Shown: positions 17,684 through 23,460, numbered from the stretch's first letter. The stretch: DNA of 38,126 nt from a virus (IMGVR_UViG_3300045918_000228:1-38126), one strand, 5' to 3'. Numbers and translations are program-made. Notes: generated by a model not told the origin, from the letters alone.

Positions 17684-17949
17684 TGCATATCGAACACGGG
17701 ATAATGATGGTGTGGTTCGCCGCGATACTGGCTTTGACGGCTTGTGGTAATAAGGAAGCTACTTCTACTGGAGCAGTTATTAGCCAAGCTGCAATGGATG
17801 TAGTAACGCCCTACGTTGCGCCACTTGCACCTGTTGCTGTTGTAGACGATAAACCTTTACCGAACCGTAAGCCAGTGGATGACAGTTGCTACGTGGTTCC
17901 TGGGTGCACAAGCGCGATTGCGAAACTTGAAAAGGAGTGGAACAAATGA
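17680..17949 (+). CDS. Lipoprotein, probable outer-membrane spanin
   Basis: 89 residues. The N-terminal segment MMVWFAAILALTAC ends in a lipobox (LTAC, Cys near residue 22), so a lipoprotein of about 68 residues is expected after processing. It follows the endolysin with a 4-base overlap, as o-spanins usually do. The mature part is Pro- and Val-rich and has a Cys pair (YVVPGC). The lipoprotein call is clear; the spanin role comes from position. Confidence 0.65.
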   Translation: MMHIEHGIMMVWFAAILALTACGNKEATSTGAVISQAAMDVVTPYVAPLAPVAVVDDKPLPNRKPVDDSCYVVPGCTSAIAKLEKEWNK

Positions 17950-18464
17950 CAGATTGGACTGAAACACTGAAGGCGTTGGCACCAACGGTCGCTTCGGCCT
18001 TGCTTGGCCCGATGGGAGGAATTGCAGTTACTACGCTGGGAGGTATCTTCGGTGTATCGTCACCTACTCAGGATAAGATCGCTGACGTAATAACCAACGC
18101 GCAACTTACTCCAGATCATATTGCTGAAATTAAAAAGCTCGAACTACAGTATCAAGATGATGAAAAAGAGCGTGGTTTTAAGTATTCTGAGTTGGAATTC
18201 AGAGATGGGGATTCAGCAAGAAATATGCAGGTCGCCACTCACTCCACAATGCCCCCAATACTCGCTATAATCGTCACAGTTGGGTTTTTTAGCATTCTGA
18301 TATTCATGGTAATGAACAGTGCATACAAGCCAACAGAGCCGCTTCTGGTTATGCTTGGTTCGCTTGGTACGGCATGGACTGGAATAATTGGGTTCTACTT
18401 TGGATCGAGTCACGGTAGTCAGGCAAAAGATAAGTTACTGGCTAATTCAACCCCTTCCCCCTAG
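17946..18464 (+). CDS. Holin-like membrane protein (3TM holin type)
   Basis: 172 residues from ATG 17946, which overlaps the previous stop (ATGA). There is a hydrophobic N-terminal segment at about 13-38, a charged helical middle (LTPDHIAEIKKLELQYQDDE), then two membrane segments at about 100-120 and 131-152, followed by GIIGFYFGSSHGSQAKDKLL. This ending is characteristic of the 3TM holin family found in phages and gene transfer agents. It would form the membrane lesion that releases endolysin. It is the last gene of the late arm. Confidence 0.7.
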   Translation: MTDWTETLKALAPTVASALLGPMGGIAVTTLGGIFGVSSPTQDKIADVITNAQLTPDHIAEIKKLELQYQDDEKERGFKYSELEFRDGDSARNMQVATHSTMPPILAIIVTVGFFSILIFMVMNSAYKPTEPLLVMLGSLGTAWTGIIGFYFGSSHGSQAKDKLLANSTPSP

Positions 18465-18484
18465 CGCCTCCCGGCGCTCTTCAG

Positions 18485-18540
18485 TCCGGTAGAGCCTTCC
18501 CAGCGCCTAGCGCCTTCCCAGCTCTACCGGATTCTTTTTT
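18485..18540 (+). terminator. Intrinsic terminator of the late (+) arm
   Basis: Perfect 11-bp inverted repeat, TCCGGTAGAGC (18485-18495) and GCTCTACCGGA (18521-18531), directly followed by TTCTTTTTT. The 25-base loop holds two copies of AGCGCC. It lies 20 bases after the holin-like gene and has a T-tract only on the + strand, so it ends late transcription before the opposing early arm. Confidence 0.9.
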
Positions 18541-18677
18541 ACTTAAATCTCCCCTTCTGCATTAAACGCCTCCAGCGAGTGCAAAATATCGTTCGTACTC
18601 GCACATACCTGCTACCAACTACCTCGCAGTGGTGTGTACAGATAACACTACAATCAACCGGCCAAGGTCTGAGGACT
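18541..18677. other. Convergent intergenic gap
   Basis: 137 bases between the late-arm terminator and the last - strand gene. No gene is seen. The right end, ACTCTACGTT at 18675-18684, is identical to the right end of two attC sites at 21236-21245 and 24199-24208, but the following bases (TCAT) do not fit the core and no left arm is seen. It may be a decayed half-site. Confidence 0.4.
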
Positions 18678-18866
18678 CTACGTTTCATTTCTTAGTTCAA
18701 CGGGAAATTGTTTAGCCAGCCACTCGCTAAAACACTGAGGGCAAAAATTATCATCTGTCGCTTGTTGCAACATCTTAGAATCTTTAGACCTATACAGGTG
18801 TATCCCACCTTTTTGATATTCAGTGGACAAGTCTCCGTGCTTCTTACAAAAATAATATTCTCTCAT
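18678..18866 (-). CDS. Small Cys/His-containing protein, last gene of the early arm
   Basis: 62 residues from ATG 18866, which overlaps the upstream gene's stop (ATGA). Cys in YYFCKKHGD and NFCPQCFSEW suggest a small zinc-binding fold. Its TAG stop lies in the DNA stretch ACTCTACGTT, which resembles the end of an attC site. No family named. Confidence 0.6.
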   Translation of the reverse strand: MREYYFCKKHGDLSTEYQKGGIHLYRSKDSKMLQQATDDNFCPQCFSEWLAKQFPVELRNET

Positions 18867-19042
18867 TTTTTGCATCCTTTGCATCGTTCGTCAGTTGATT
18901 TTTTGTCGTATCGGCATTCGGTAGATAGCGTATCTTCTACCCAAATAGCCTTACGTTCAATTCTCAGCAAGTTACGGTATGCCCCATCCTGCGCCCAATA
19001 TCCTGCGGATCGTTGTGTATTGTGGCAACCCCACTTAGTCAT
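18863..19042 (-). CDS. Small Cys-rich protein
   Basis: 59 residues from ATG 19042, which overlaps the end of the upstream gene; an in-frame ATG at 19048 is possible. The C-terminal sequence RCKGCKK and earlier Cys residues suggest a metal site. Overlap on both sides indicates a tightly coupled three-gene unit (19247 to 18678). Function unknown. Confidence 0.6.
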   Translation of the reverse strand: MTKWGCHNTQRSAGYWAQDGAYRNLLRIERKAIWVEDTLSTECRYDKKSTDERCKGCKK

Positions 19043-19247
19043 TTTCATCTACCTTTTTCAAGGCATCAATCTGCCCTTGTAACTCCAGTATCTTTTCTTC
19101 AATCGTAATTAGCGCATACTGCAACCGTTCTACACGGTATCCCTCTTGCTCAAGCGAGTTAACGAGGTTAAGGTTATCGGCTTTCAACTCCTCAATCATT
19201 GCAACAGCCTCGGCAGGCCATAGTTTCCATGCATCATACCGGTTCAT
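19035..19247 (-). CDS. Small coiled-coil protein
   Basis: 70 residues, preceded by a very strong ribosome binding site (AGGAGGAG, 5 bases before ATG). From about residue 15 onward the sequence is a predicted coiled coil (AMIEELKADNLNLVNSLEQE, then VERLQYALITIEEKILELQG). Function unknown; it opens the last three-gene unit of the early arm. Confidence 0.65.
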   Translation of the reverse strand: MNRYDAWKLWPAEAVAMIEELKADNLNLVNSLEQEGYRVERLQYALITIEEKILELQGQIDALKKVDEND

Positions 19248-19365
19248 TTCAACTCCTCCTAAATTAGTGCCGCTTTAAGCTTTGCAGCCCACCGGGTTAA
19301 TCCCCTAATGCAGTCCCGCCGCAGGGCCGGACAGGTAGCGGCGAACCTTAATGGTGTAAAACATA

Positions 19366-19434
19366 GCCCAATACCAGAATATACACATACCTGACTAATC
19401 GTTTATTGGGACAGGTGTATAAAGTACGTTAGGG
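19366..19434 (+). other. attC-like site 0 (weak left arm)
   Basis: Right core GTTAGGG at 19428, with the TAA stop of the adjoining gene inside it. Left core is GCCCAAT (19366), one base from consensus RYYYAAC. Inner arms TATACACATACCTG and CAGGTGTATA pair with a bulge. 69 bases, a normal attC length. This is the left edge of the recognisable array, and it may be the original entry point rather than a full attC. Confidence 0.45.
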
Positions 19435-19659
19435 GGCTTCGGTAACGTTAACACTAAATTCTTCCCCGTTCTTTCCAGCGTTGTAGGCTTCCATCATAAA
19501 AGACGATACCGCTTTGCACGAAACAAGATCACGTCCAATTATCGCGTCTTCTGGGCATTCGCAAAGTGCATTTACATAAAGGCGCGGCTTTCCATCAATT
19601 GCCATCTCCTGTGTTTCATAATCATTGCAATCTGTACCTACCTTAATTTCAATTATCAT
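19429..19659 (-). CDS. Cassette 1 gene, hypothetical protein
   Basis: 76 residues, small globular alpha/beta composition (IIEIKVGTDCNDYETQEMAI). The start is preceded by GAGGTGAA. The last codons read GAA GCC CCC TAA, with TAA lying inside the GTTAGGG core of the site at 19428. No family recognised. It is a single-gene cassette between attC-like sites 0 and A. Confidence 0.65.
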   Translation of the reverse strand: MIIEIKVGTDCNDYETQEMAIDGKPRLYVNALCECPEDAIIGRDLVSCKAVSSFMMEAYNAGKNGEEFSVNVTEAP

Positions 19660-19683
19660 AGTTCACCTCTTCGTTGTTAAAAT

Positions 19684-19746
19684 GCCTAACCCTACGCTCA
19701 AGCGGGACTGCGCAAAAGCGCGCAGCCCCTTAGCTACACGTTATAC
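19684..19746 (+). other. attC-like site A
   Basis: 63 bases. Left core GCCTAAC (19684-19690), right core GTTATAC (19740-19746). Between them lie CGCTCAAGCGGGACTGCGC and GCGCAGCCCC, which pair with an unpaired A in the left arm (GGG-A-CTGCGC against GCGCAG-CCC) and an AAAAGC loop. The extra base in the left arm is the usual attC mark that sets orientation, and it puts the site on the + strand. Its arms are nearly identical to those of sites D and L. Confidence 0.85.
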
Positions 19747-19913
19747 GCCTCAGGAGGCCTACCGCACTCCGCTGCTTTACGTGACCATATCCATGCGTGC
19801 CGAGCAATTTCTACTTCTCGCTCACTGAACACATCACGAAAACATAGACCATTCCTGTAAACCGCCGTCATGTATTGCTCAAAACCATCAATTTCTTTTT
19901 TCTCGTCACACAT
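19734..19913 (-). CDS. Cassette 2 second gene, small hypothetical protein
   Basis: 59 residues from ATG 19913, with GAGGTGAG just upstream. Mixed alpha-helical composition: CDEKKEIDGFEQYMTAVYRN, then FSEREVEIARHAWIWSRKAA. It ends in ...AYNV with TAG at 19734-19736; the last three residues and the stop are encoded by the right end of attC site A. It follows the 34-residue membrane peptide gene in the same cassette. The family is not recognised. Confidence 0.65.
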   Translation of the reverse strand: MCDEKKEIDGFEQYMTAVYRNGLCFRDVFSEREVEIARHAWIWSRKAAECGRPPEAYNV

Positions 19914-19928
19914 AGCTCACCTCATGAG

Positions 19929-20033
19929 TCACTTGCGAGATGGAGGGTTAATCGTCACGTACACAAGCCCAGCAACGATCACCATCCCACACACCATTCC
20001 AGTCGCAAAAATATGAATATCGCCCATACCCAT
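19929..20033 (-). CDS. Cassette 2 first gene, single-span membrane peptide
   Basis: 34 residues: MGMGDIHIFATGMVCGMVIV followed by AGLVYVTINPPSRK. One membrane helix with a short basic tail. GGAG lies 6 bases before ATG 20033; a second in-frame ATG is at 20027. The leader TTTTGGAGAAGGG is shared with the gene starting at 20321. Function unknown. Confidence 0.55.
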   Translation of the reverse strand: MGMGDIHIFATGMVCGMVIVAGLVYVTINPPSRK

Positions 20034-20050
20034 TCCCTTCTCCAAAAGAC

Positions 20051-20106
20051 GTATAACCCTACAATGAACCAGACCGCCGAAAGCGGCCTGTAACTCTTAA
20101 ATCTTT
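20051..20106 (+). other. attC-like site B (right core decayed)
   Basis: Left core GTATAAC (20051-20057), exactly complementary to the cassette's left boundary GTTATAC at 19740. The inner arms CAGACCGC and GCGGCCTG pair around CGAAA with a mismatch. The right part TAACTC matches sites E and I, but the expected GTTRRRY is replaced by AATCTTT, so this end should be inactive. Confidence 0.6.
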
Positions 20107-20321
20107 TCAGCGCGGCGGCTGGTTATTTCCACGTTGTGCGCCTTCGGCTTTAGCCCTAGCTCATCAGGTTCTATATAGAACACCGGGGCCCTGAATCCAC
20201 ACTCGCACCAAACGCCATAGGTGTTTTCATAGCCTTCCGGCCCTTTCAACTCGTGCCCGCAATCTTTTTCTATGTGGGCATAAGGGCATTCGTATTGCGA
20301 ATAATCTGCTCTGTTTTTCAT
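20097..20321 (-). CDS. Cassette 3 gene, small zinc-ribbon-like protein
   Basis: 74 residues from ATG 20321 (GGAG 5 bases upstream); a longer frame would need GTG at 20342 inside attC site C. Cys and His in SQYECPYAHIEKDCGHELKG and VWCECGFRAPVF suggest one zinc site, as in Lar-like restriction-alleviation and related small phage proteins. That relation is a guess from layout. The stop lies in the decayed right end of attC site B. Confidence 0.6.
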   Translation of the reverse strand: MKNRADYSQYECPYAHIEKDCGHELKGPEGYENTYGVWCECGFRAPVFYIEPDELGLKPKAHNVEITSRRAEKI

Positions 20322-20338
20322 CCCTTCTCCAAAAAGTC

Positions 20339-20407
20339 GCACAACCCACGCTTCGAGCGGGACTGCCGCGAAGCAGCCCGCGTCAGCCCCTCAACTTAAC
20401 GTTGTAA
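20339..20407 (+). other. attC-like site C
   Basis: 69 bases. Left core GCACAAC (20339-20345), right core GTTGTAA (20401-20407). Inner arms CGAGCGGGACTGC and CAGCCCCTCAA carry the extra A in the left arm. Its left part is nearly identical to that of site G. The right core matches the complement of the next site's left core (GTACAAC) at 6 of 7 bases. Confidence 0.8.
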
Positions 20408-20414
20408 CCCCATA

Positions 20415-20831
20415 TCAAAGTGCCTCGCGCGCCCTCATGCGCACTTCAGTTTTATCGTCAAGATACGGGGAGTAATCTTTCTTTTTTGTCCCCGTCATGT
20501 TCGCCCAATACTCCGCACGTTCTGCCCAGTGCTTTTCACATTTAGCGCGCTGAATATCGGTAAGTTCGTCGCTTGGCTCAGGGACGATTCTCACGATACC
20601 AAGAGCCTTAAAGTTCGCAGTTTTTTCATAAAGCCGCGCAATCTCTTCTTTTGCGAAGCCAAGTGCGCCGTAATATCGCTTTTCTACCGTTTTTCCTTCT
20701 GCGCTCATTAGTCGCCGGTTATTCTCATGCACAAGATTGTCCATGTATACCCAGTGCGGCTCGTTGTGGCATATACATTCACACCCTTTTTGCAGCTTTA
20801 TCATAGTTCCGTCTGGTAGTTCGCCTAGCAT
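20415..20831 (-). CDS. Cassette 4 gene, hypothetical protein
   Basis: 138 residues. ATG 20831 is preceded by GGGGGAA. The N-terminal part has the Cys/His cluster GCECICHNEPHW, possibly metal binding; the C-terminal part is helical and charged. Its start codon overlaps the stop of a 32-codon frame that begins inside attC site D (20825-20923), so it may be translationally coupled to that frame. No family recognised. Confidence 0.65.
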   Translation of the reverse strand: MLGELPDGTMIKLQKGCECICHNEPHWVYMDNLVHENNRRLMSAEGKTVEKRYYGALGFAKEEIARLYEKTANFKALGIVRIVPEPSDELTDIQRAKCEKHWAERAEYWANMTGTKKKDYSPYLDDKTEVRMRAREAL

Positions 20832-20923
20832 AATTCCCCCGCACTGTGGTACAACCCTACGCTCAAGCGGGACTGCGCGCCAGCGTGGTTGTTTCCAATT
20901 TCGTTCTTCGCTTCCATGCTCAT
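20825..20923 (-). CDS. Small ORF running out of the attC D loop into the cassette 4 gene
   Basis: 32 residues: MSMEAKNEIGNNHAGAQSRL plus SVGLYHSAGELC. AAGGAG lies upstream of its two ATG codons, in the loop of attC site D. The frame crosses the left arm of the site and ends at TAG in ATGCTAG, overlapping the start of the 20831 gene. A similar frame leaves attC site G (23146-23226). It may be a leader peptide that keeps ribosomes moving through the attC stem, or simply an open frame. Confidence 0.35.
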   Translation of the reverse strand: MSMEAKNEIGNNHAGAQSRLSVGLYHSAGELC

Positions 20924-20974
20924 CACTCCTTCAAAGTTTTGTGATGCGCGCAGCCCCTTAGCTACACGTTAGCC
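20849..20974 (+). other. attC-like site D (long type)
   Basis: 126 bases, a length like Vibrio repeats. Left core GTACAAC (20849), right core GTTAGCC (20968-20974). Left arm CGCTCAAGCGGGACTGCGCG pairs with GCGCGCAGCCCCTTAGC, again with an extra A. The roughly 70-base loop contains an AAGGAG ribosome binding site and ATG on the - strand. Confidence 0.85.
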
Positions 20975-21162
20975 GTCATGTTGGCATAACCCGCTTTCCT
21001 AAACTTGTACATTTCAAAACCAGCTTCGTAGCCTATCTGGTACGCTTCCCCGCATTCTGGGTCGCCATGCGGTGTTTTTCTCAGGTCTAGCCCGTCATTT
21101 TGCAACCCGTGTCCGTATCCAGATTCGTAGCTGTCACAAATTACATATATTCTGCTTGGCAT
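20962..21162 (-). CDS. Cassette 5 gene, hypothetical protein
   Basis: 66 residues from ATG 21162, supported by AGGA 5 bases upstream; an upstream in-frame GTG is less likely. Sequence features: PSRIYVICDSYESGYGHGLQ near the start and a Gly/Tyr-rich middle. It ends ...TANV with TAG at 20962-20964, supplied by attC site D. No family recognised. Confidence 0.65.
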   Translation of the reverse strand: MPSRIYVICDSYESGYGHGLQNDGLDLRKTPHGDPECGEAYQIGYEAGFEMYKFRKAGYANMTANV

Positions 21163-21189
21163 TTTTTTCCTCACTTCGTAGTAAAAAAC

Positions 21190-21249
21190 GGCTAACCTGC
21201 CGTTCGAGTCGGACGCGATGAAGCCGCGCCGCTCAACTCTACGTTATGC
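21190..21249 (+). other. attC-like site E
   Basis: 60 bases. Left core GGCTAAC (21190-21196) is exactly complementary to the cassette's left boundary GTTAGCC (20968). Right core GTTATGC (21243-21249). Arms GAG-T-CGG-A-CGCG and CGCG-CCG-CTC pair with two unpaired bases in the left arm and an ATGAAGC loop, a textbook attC layout. Confidence 0.88.
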
Positions 21250-21792
21250 GTCTCGCCCAAGTAAGCGGTATTTCGTGTCTGTATCACCGGCCAGCCATAC
21301 CGTCCAGTGAACCTCCATTGTTGGTGCGCCGCCACGTTCGCCGCCCATGAAGTCGGGTCGCCACGTCAGCGGCAACACATAGGCCGGAGGATGTTCGCTA
21401 AACAATGCGGCTCTTTTCTTCGCGTGCCAGTATTGAGACTTCAAAACCATCGCAACCGTCCCGGCGCACGTCAGCGCGTGGCGGATGAATTGCTCACTCA
21501 AAGCAAAAGGCGGGTTCGTGATTACCGCATCACAAGTCCGCATCCTGTCCATGAAGCTCCACCCGCCTTCGCCATACCCAGTTTGCCGTAAGTCGCTTGC
21601 GATCACGTCATGCCCGTACTGTTTCAAAACCTCTGCCATTGCTCCGTCTCCGCAAGCTGGCTCCCATATTCGGCACGGATCCAGATTCAAAAACCGCATC
21701 AGCGCGTGCGTCACGTCTGGTGGTGTTGGGTAAAAATCTAATTCTCTGCGCTTGTTGTCCGTGCTGCTGTTCGCTAAATTCAAGGCTTTCAT
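21244..21792 (-). CDS. Adenine-specific DNA methyltransferase (cassette 6)
   Basis: 182 residues. It carries the short phage-type N6-adenine methyltransferase signature: DFYPTPPDVTHALM near residue 20, the AdoMet-binding motif IWEPACGDGAMAEVL near 43, and the catalytic motif DAVITNPPF near 88. It would methylate adenine in phage or host DNA, likely protecting the phage from restriction or serving as an orphan methylase. Start ATG 21792 follows AAGGGAAG. The stop TAA lies within the GTTATGC core of attC site E. It is a single-gene cassette. Confidence 0.88.
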   Translation of the reverse strand: MKALNLANSSTDNKRRELDFYPTPPDVTHALMRFLNLDPCRIWEPACGDGAMAEVLKQYGHDVIASDLRQTGYGEGGWSFMDRMRTCDAVITNPPFALSEQFIRHALTCAGTVAMVLKSQYWHAKKRAALFSEHPPAYVLPLTWRPDFMGGERGGAPTMEVHWTVWLAGDTDTKYRLLGRDA

Positions 21793-21808
21793 GGCTTCCC
21801 TTAAGGAC

Positions 21809-21913
21809 GTATAACTTTACGGTCAAGTCCGACAAACAACAGCGGGCTTGAGTTCTTTACTTTGTTCACGGTTCGGTTGCCGCTGTTGTTTGCGGCTTAC
21901 CTCCACGTTGTGC
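21809..21913 (+). other. attC-like site F (long type)
   Basis: 105 bases. Left core GTATAAC (21809-21815), right core GTTGTGC (21907-21913). A perfect 13-bp pair, CAAACAACAGCGG (21833-21845) and CCGCTGTTGTTTG (21880-21892), forms the inner stem. Outer arms TCAAGTCCGA and GCGGCTTAC resemble those of classical resistance-cassette attC sites. Confidence 0.85.
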
Positions 21914-21949
21914 GTCAAAATCCGCCATGCTGTTGCTGCCACTGCTGGA

Positions 21950-22342
21950 TTACCCATGTTGATTCTGCCTTTGGTCTTCAACACGCTTAATAAACTGGCA
22001 GTTCATGCAAAGTATTTGATATTCTTCCGGCGTATAAGCCGATTTCGCTTTTCTGTATACGCCTCGCTCTCCAAGCGACTTTCTTTCATCACTGCCATTG
22101 TTTAACCGATGATCCAAGGTTAACGCCCTCTTGTCAGAAAACCCGCAAATAGAACAAACATGCCCGTAAATTTCAAATAACTTTTCCCGCTCTTTTGCTT
22201 TTGCTTTGCGAGATTGCGCTGCATACTTTTCAGGGTTTTCATGTCTAAGTCTTTGCATAACCACGCGCTTTTGTTCTCTGGCTTTCTCTAAGTTTCGCGC
22301 ATACCAATCAGCATAATGCTTTTGTGCTTTTGTCTTTTCCAT
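21950..22342 (-). CDS. HNH-type endonuclease-like protein (cassette 7)
   Basis: 130 residues. The N-terminal 60 residues are a basic helix rich in Lys and Arg; the C-terminal part has the HNH/zinc layout GHVCSICGFSDKRALTLDHR, NNG, then ILCMNCQFIKR, with CxxC, DH, N and CxxC in order. It may nick or cut DNA, or bind it without cutting. ATG 22342 sits in a perfect 10-bp inverted repeat (22341-22371). It shares cassette 7 with the cytosine methyltransferase, so a restriction-like pairing is possible but unproven. Confidence 0.8.
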   Translation of the reverse strand: MEKTKAQKHYADWYARNLEKAREQKRVVMQRLRHENPEKYAAQSRKAKAKEREKLFEIYGHVCSICGFSDKRALTLDHRLNNGSDERKSLGERGVYRKAKSAYTPEEYQILCMNCQFIKRVEDQRQNQHG

Positions 22343-23138
22343 TGGAAACTCTCTTTAACAAAGTTTCCAATTGTAGCATATTAACCCGCTTCCACTCGCT
22401 AAAACTTTTCGGACAGCAATTTGAATGCGTAGGCGGCACACAAAGGCACCTGTCCATTGCCAATGGCGTGGTGTCTGTCCAGTGCATGGGCCAGCCGAGA
22501 AGATACCACTCGCTCCAAACCGGATTCAGAGACCCACTGCAAAGTTTCTTCCTCATCTCTACGCCCACAATCTTGTCGAGGTAATCCTTCGCTCTCTTCC
22601 CCCCACCTATCCCCACCGCACCGCCCTGCCCCTTCTTCCCCCGACTGCATGGGGTAGGCCACCAGCCAGAGTCTTTCTCGCTTGTGGGGAGCGGAAACGT
22701 GGTGCGCTCCCAACACACCCCACCGAGCATCATACCCCATCGCGGCAAGGTCACTGATGACCACGGCAAGTCCTCGCTGAACAAGGAGCGGGGAGTTTTC
22801 CACGAACACGAATCGAGGTCGTACCTCACCGACAATTCGCGCCATGTGGCTCCAAAGCCCGGAACTGCCGCCTTCAATTCCCGCGCCTTTCCCTGCAATG
22901 CTGATGTCTTGGCATGGGAATCCGCCGCTGATAACATCAATTCTTCCGCGCCACGGATTCCCGTCGAAGGTTTGCACGTCATCCCAGATGGGGAAGTGAG
23001 GCAACATTCCATCGCGCTGTCTGGCGAGTAGGATGTGCCTTGCGTAGGAATCAAACTCAACAGCGCATCTGGTGCGCCAGCCAAGCAAGTGTCCTCCCAA
23101 GATTCCGCCTCCTGCCCCTGCAAATAGTGCCAACTCAT
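22308..23138 (-). CDS. Second-frame protein overprinting the cytosine methyltransferase
   Basis: 276 residues in a frame shifted relative to the methyltransferase, starting 4 bases after its ATG. It covers the whole methyltransferase gene, runs 91 bases beyond its stop and overlaps the HNH gene start. Segments such as MSWHYLQGQEAESWEDTCLA, PRWGMMLGGVCWERTTFPLP and SGSLNPVWSEWYLLGWPMHW match, from memory, a family often annotated next to phage cytosine methyltransferases (LNPxWxEWLMGWPxxWTDL). Function unknown; it might complete or control the short methyltransferase. Confidence 0.6.
   Translation of the reverse strand: MSWHYLQGQEAESWEDTCLAGAPDALLSLIPTQGTSYSPDSAMECCLTSPSGMTCKPSTGIRGAEELMLSAADSHAKTSALQGKARELKAAVPGFGATWRELSVRYDLDSCSWKTPRSLFSEDLPWSSVTLPRWGMMLGGVCWERTTFPLPTSEKDSGWWPTPCSRGKKGQGGAVGIGGGKRAKDYLDKIVGVEMRKKLCSGSLNPVWSEWYLLGWPMHWTDTTPLAMDRCLCVPPTHSNCCPKSFSEWKRVNMLQLETLLKRVSNGKDKSTKALC
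22341..22371. promoter_or_regulatory. Inverted repeat over the HNH gene start
   Basis: ATTGGAAACT (22341-22350) and AGTTTCCAAT (22362-22371) are perfect 10-bp inverted repeats around an 11-base spacer. On the - strand the second arm contains the bases just before the HNH start and the ATG overlaps it. As RNA it would hide the start; as DNA it could be an operator. The second-frame gene also reads through it. Confidence 0.6.
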
Positions 23139-23142
23139 TCAT
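22399..23142 (-). CDS. dcm: C5 cytosine DNA methyltransferase (cassette 7)
   Basis: 247 residues. Motif I GAGGGILGG (8-16), catalytic motif IV SGGFPCQDIS with Cys77, motif VI FVENSP (usually ENV), motif VIII HKRERLW and motif X AIGNGQVP are all present in order. It methylates cytosine C5 in a specific DNA sequence. It is short for the family because the target-recognition region between motifs VIII and IX-X is reduced. GAGG precedes ATG 23142. The whole gene is overlapped by a second open frame. Confidence 0.9.
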   Translation of the reverse strand: MNELALFAGAGGGILGGHLLGWRTRCAVEFDSYARHILLARQRDGMLPHFPIWDDVQTFDGNPWRGRIDVISGGFPCQDISIAGKGAGIEGGSSGLWSHMARIVGEVRPRFVFVENSPLLVQRGLAVVISDLAAMGYDARWGVLGAHHVSAPHKRERLWLVAYPMQSGEEGAGRCGGDRWGEESEGLPRQDCGRRDEEETLQWVSESGLERVVSSRLAHALDRHHAIGNGQVPLCAAYAFKLLSEKF

Positions 23143-23145
23143 TCC

Positions 23146-23226
23146 TCACTCCGTAAAATTGACGCACAACCCACGCTTCGAGCGGGACTGCGCTTCATCG
23201 GTCTTCGTTTTGTTTTCAGCTTTCAT
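23146..23226 (-). CDS. Small ORF running out of the attC G loop into dcm
   Basis: 26 residues: MKAENKTKTDEAQSRSKRGL plus CVNFTE. It starts in the loop of attC site G, crosses the left arm and stops 3 bases before the methyltransferase ATG (TGAGGAATG). Its position, length and the AQSR segment parallel the ORF leaving site D. No good ribosome binding site is seen. Possibly a leader peptide. Confidence 0.3.
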   Translation of the reverse strand: MKAENKTKTDEAQSRSKRGLCVNFTE

Positions 23227-23255
23227 CGCCGCAGCCCCTCACTTTTACGTTAGGC
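23164..23255 (+). other. attC-like site G
   Basis: 92 bases. Left core GCACAAC (23164-23170), the exact complement of the cassette 7 left boundary GTTGTGC (21907). Right core GTTAGGC (23249-23255). Arms CGAGCGGGACTGCG and GCAGCCCCTC pair with an extra A on the left. Similar to site C in the left part. Confidence 0.87.
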
Positions 23256-23435
23256 AACTGTAGCCATGTCCCGCAGTTCACTAATGCGCGCAGCCAGCTT
23301 TTCAGCAGCTATAGACCATGCGCCTTCGGACGTATCACTTACGGCAACCCAGCTTTCCTTGCAATATGGTATGTACCCAGAGTGCAAGTTTACGACCACC
23401 CAATTCCCGTCTACTTCTACGCAGTCTAAAAACAT
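23250..23435 (-). CDS. Cassette 8 second gene, hypothetical protein
   Basis: 61 residues from ATG 23435, which has AGGAG 6 bases upstream; a longer frame to 23510 would overlap the upstream gene. Sequence features: FLDCVEVDGNWVVVNLHSGY then a helical C-terminal half (GAWSIAAEKLAARISELRDM). The TAA stop is inside the GTTAGGC core of attC site G, which makes the last residue Ala. No family recognised. Confidence 0.65.
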   Translation of the reverse strand: MFLDCVEVDGNWVVVNLHSGYIPYCKESWVAVSDTSEGAWSIAAEKLAARISELRDMATVA

Positions 23436-23460
23436 TTCCCGCTCCTTCTTTGGTTGCGCA

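Noticed and set aside
19275-19364. 29-residue - strand frame with an in-frame TAG (19 codons, then GINPVGCKA)
   Set aside because: There is no ribosome binding site, and TAG is used as a normal stop elsewhere in this genome, so suppression is unlikely.
19625-19828. + strand ORF reading ...NPTLKRDCAKARSPLATRYT
   Set aside because: This is the translation of attC site A, a known false ORF type in cassette arrays. There is no ribosome binding site, and a better gene lies on the - strand.
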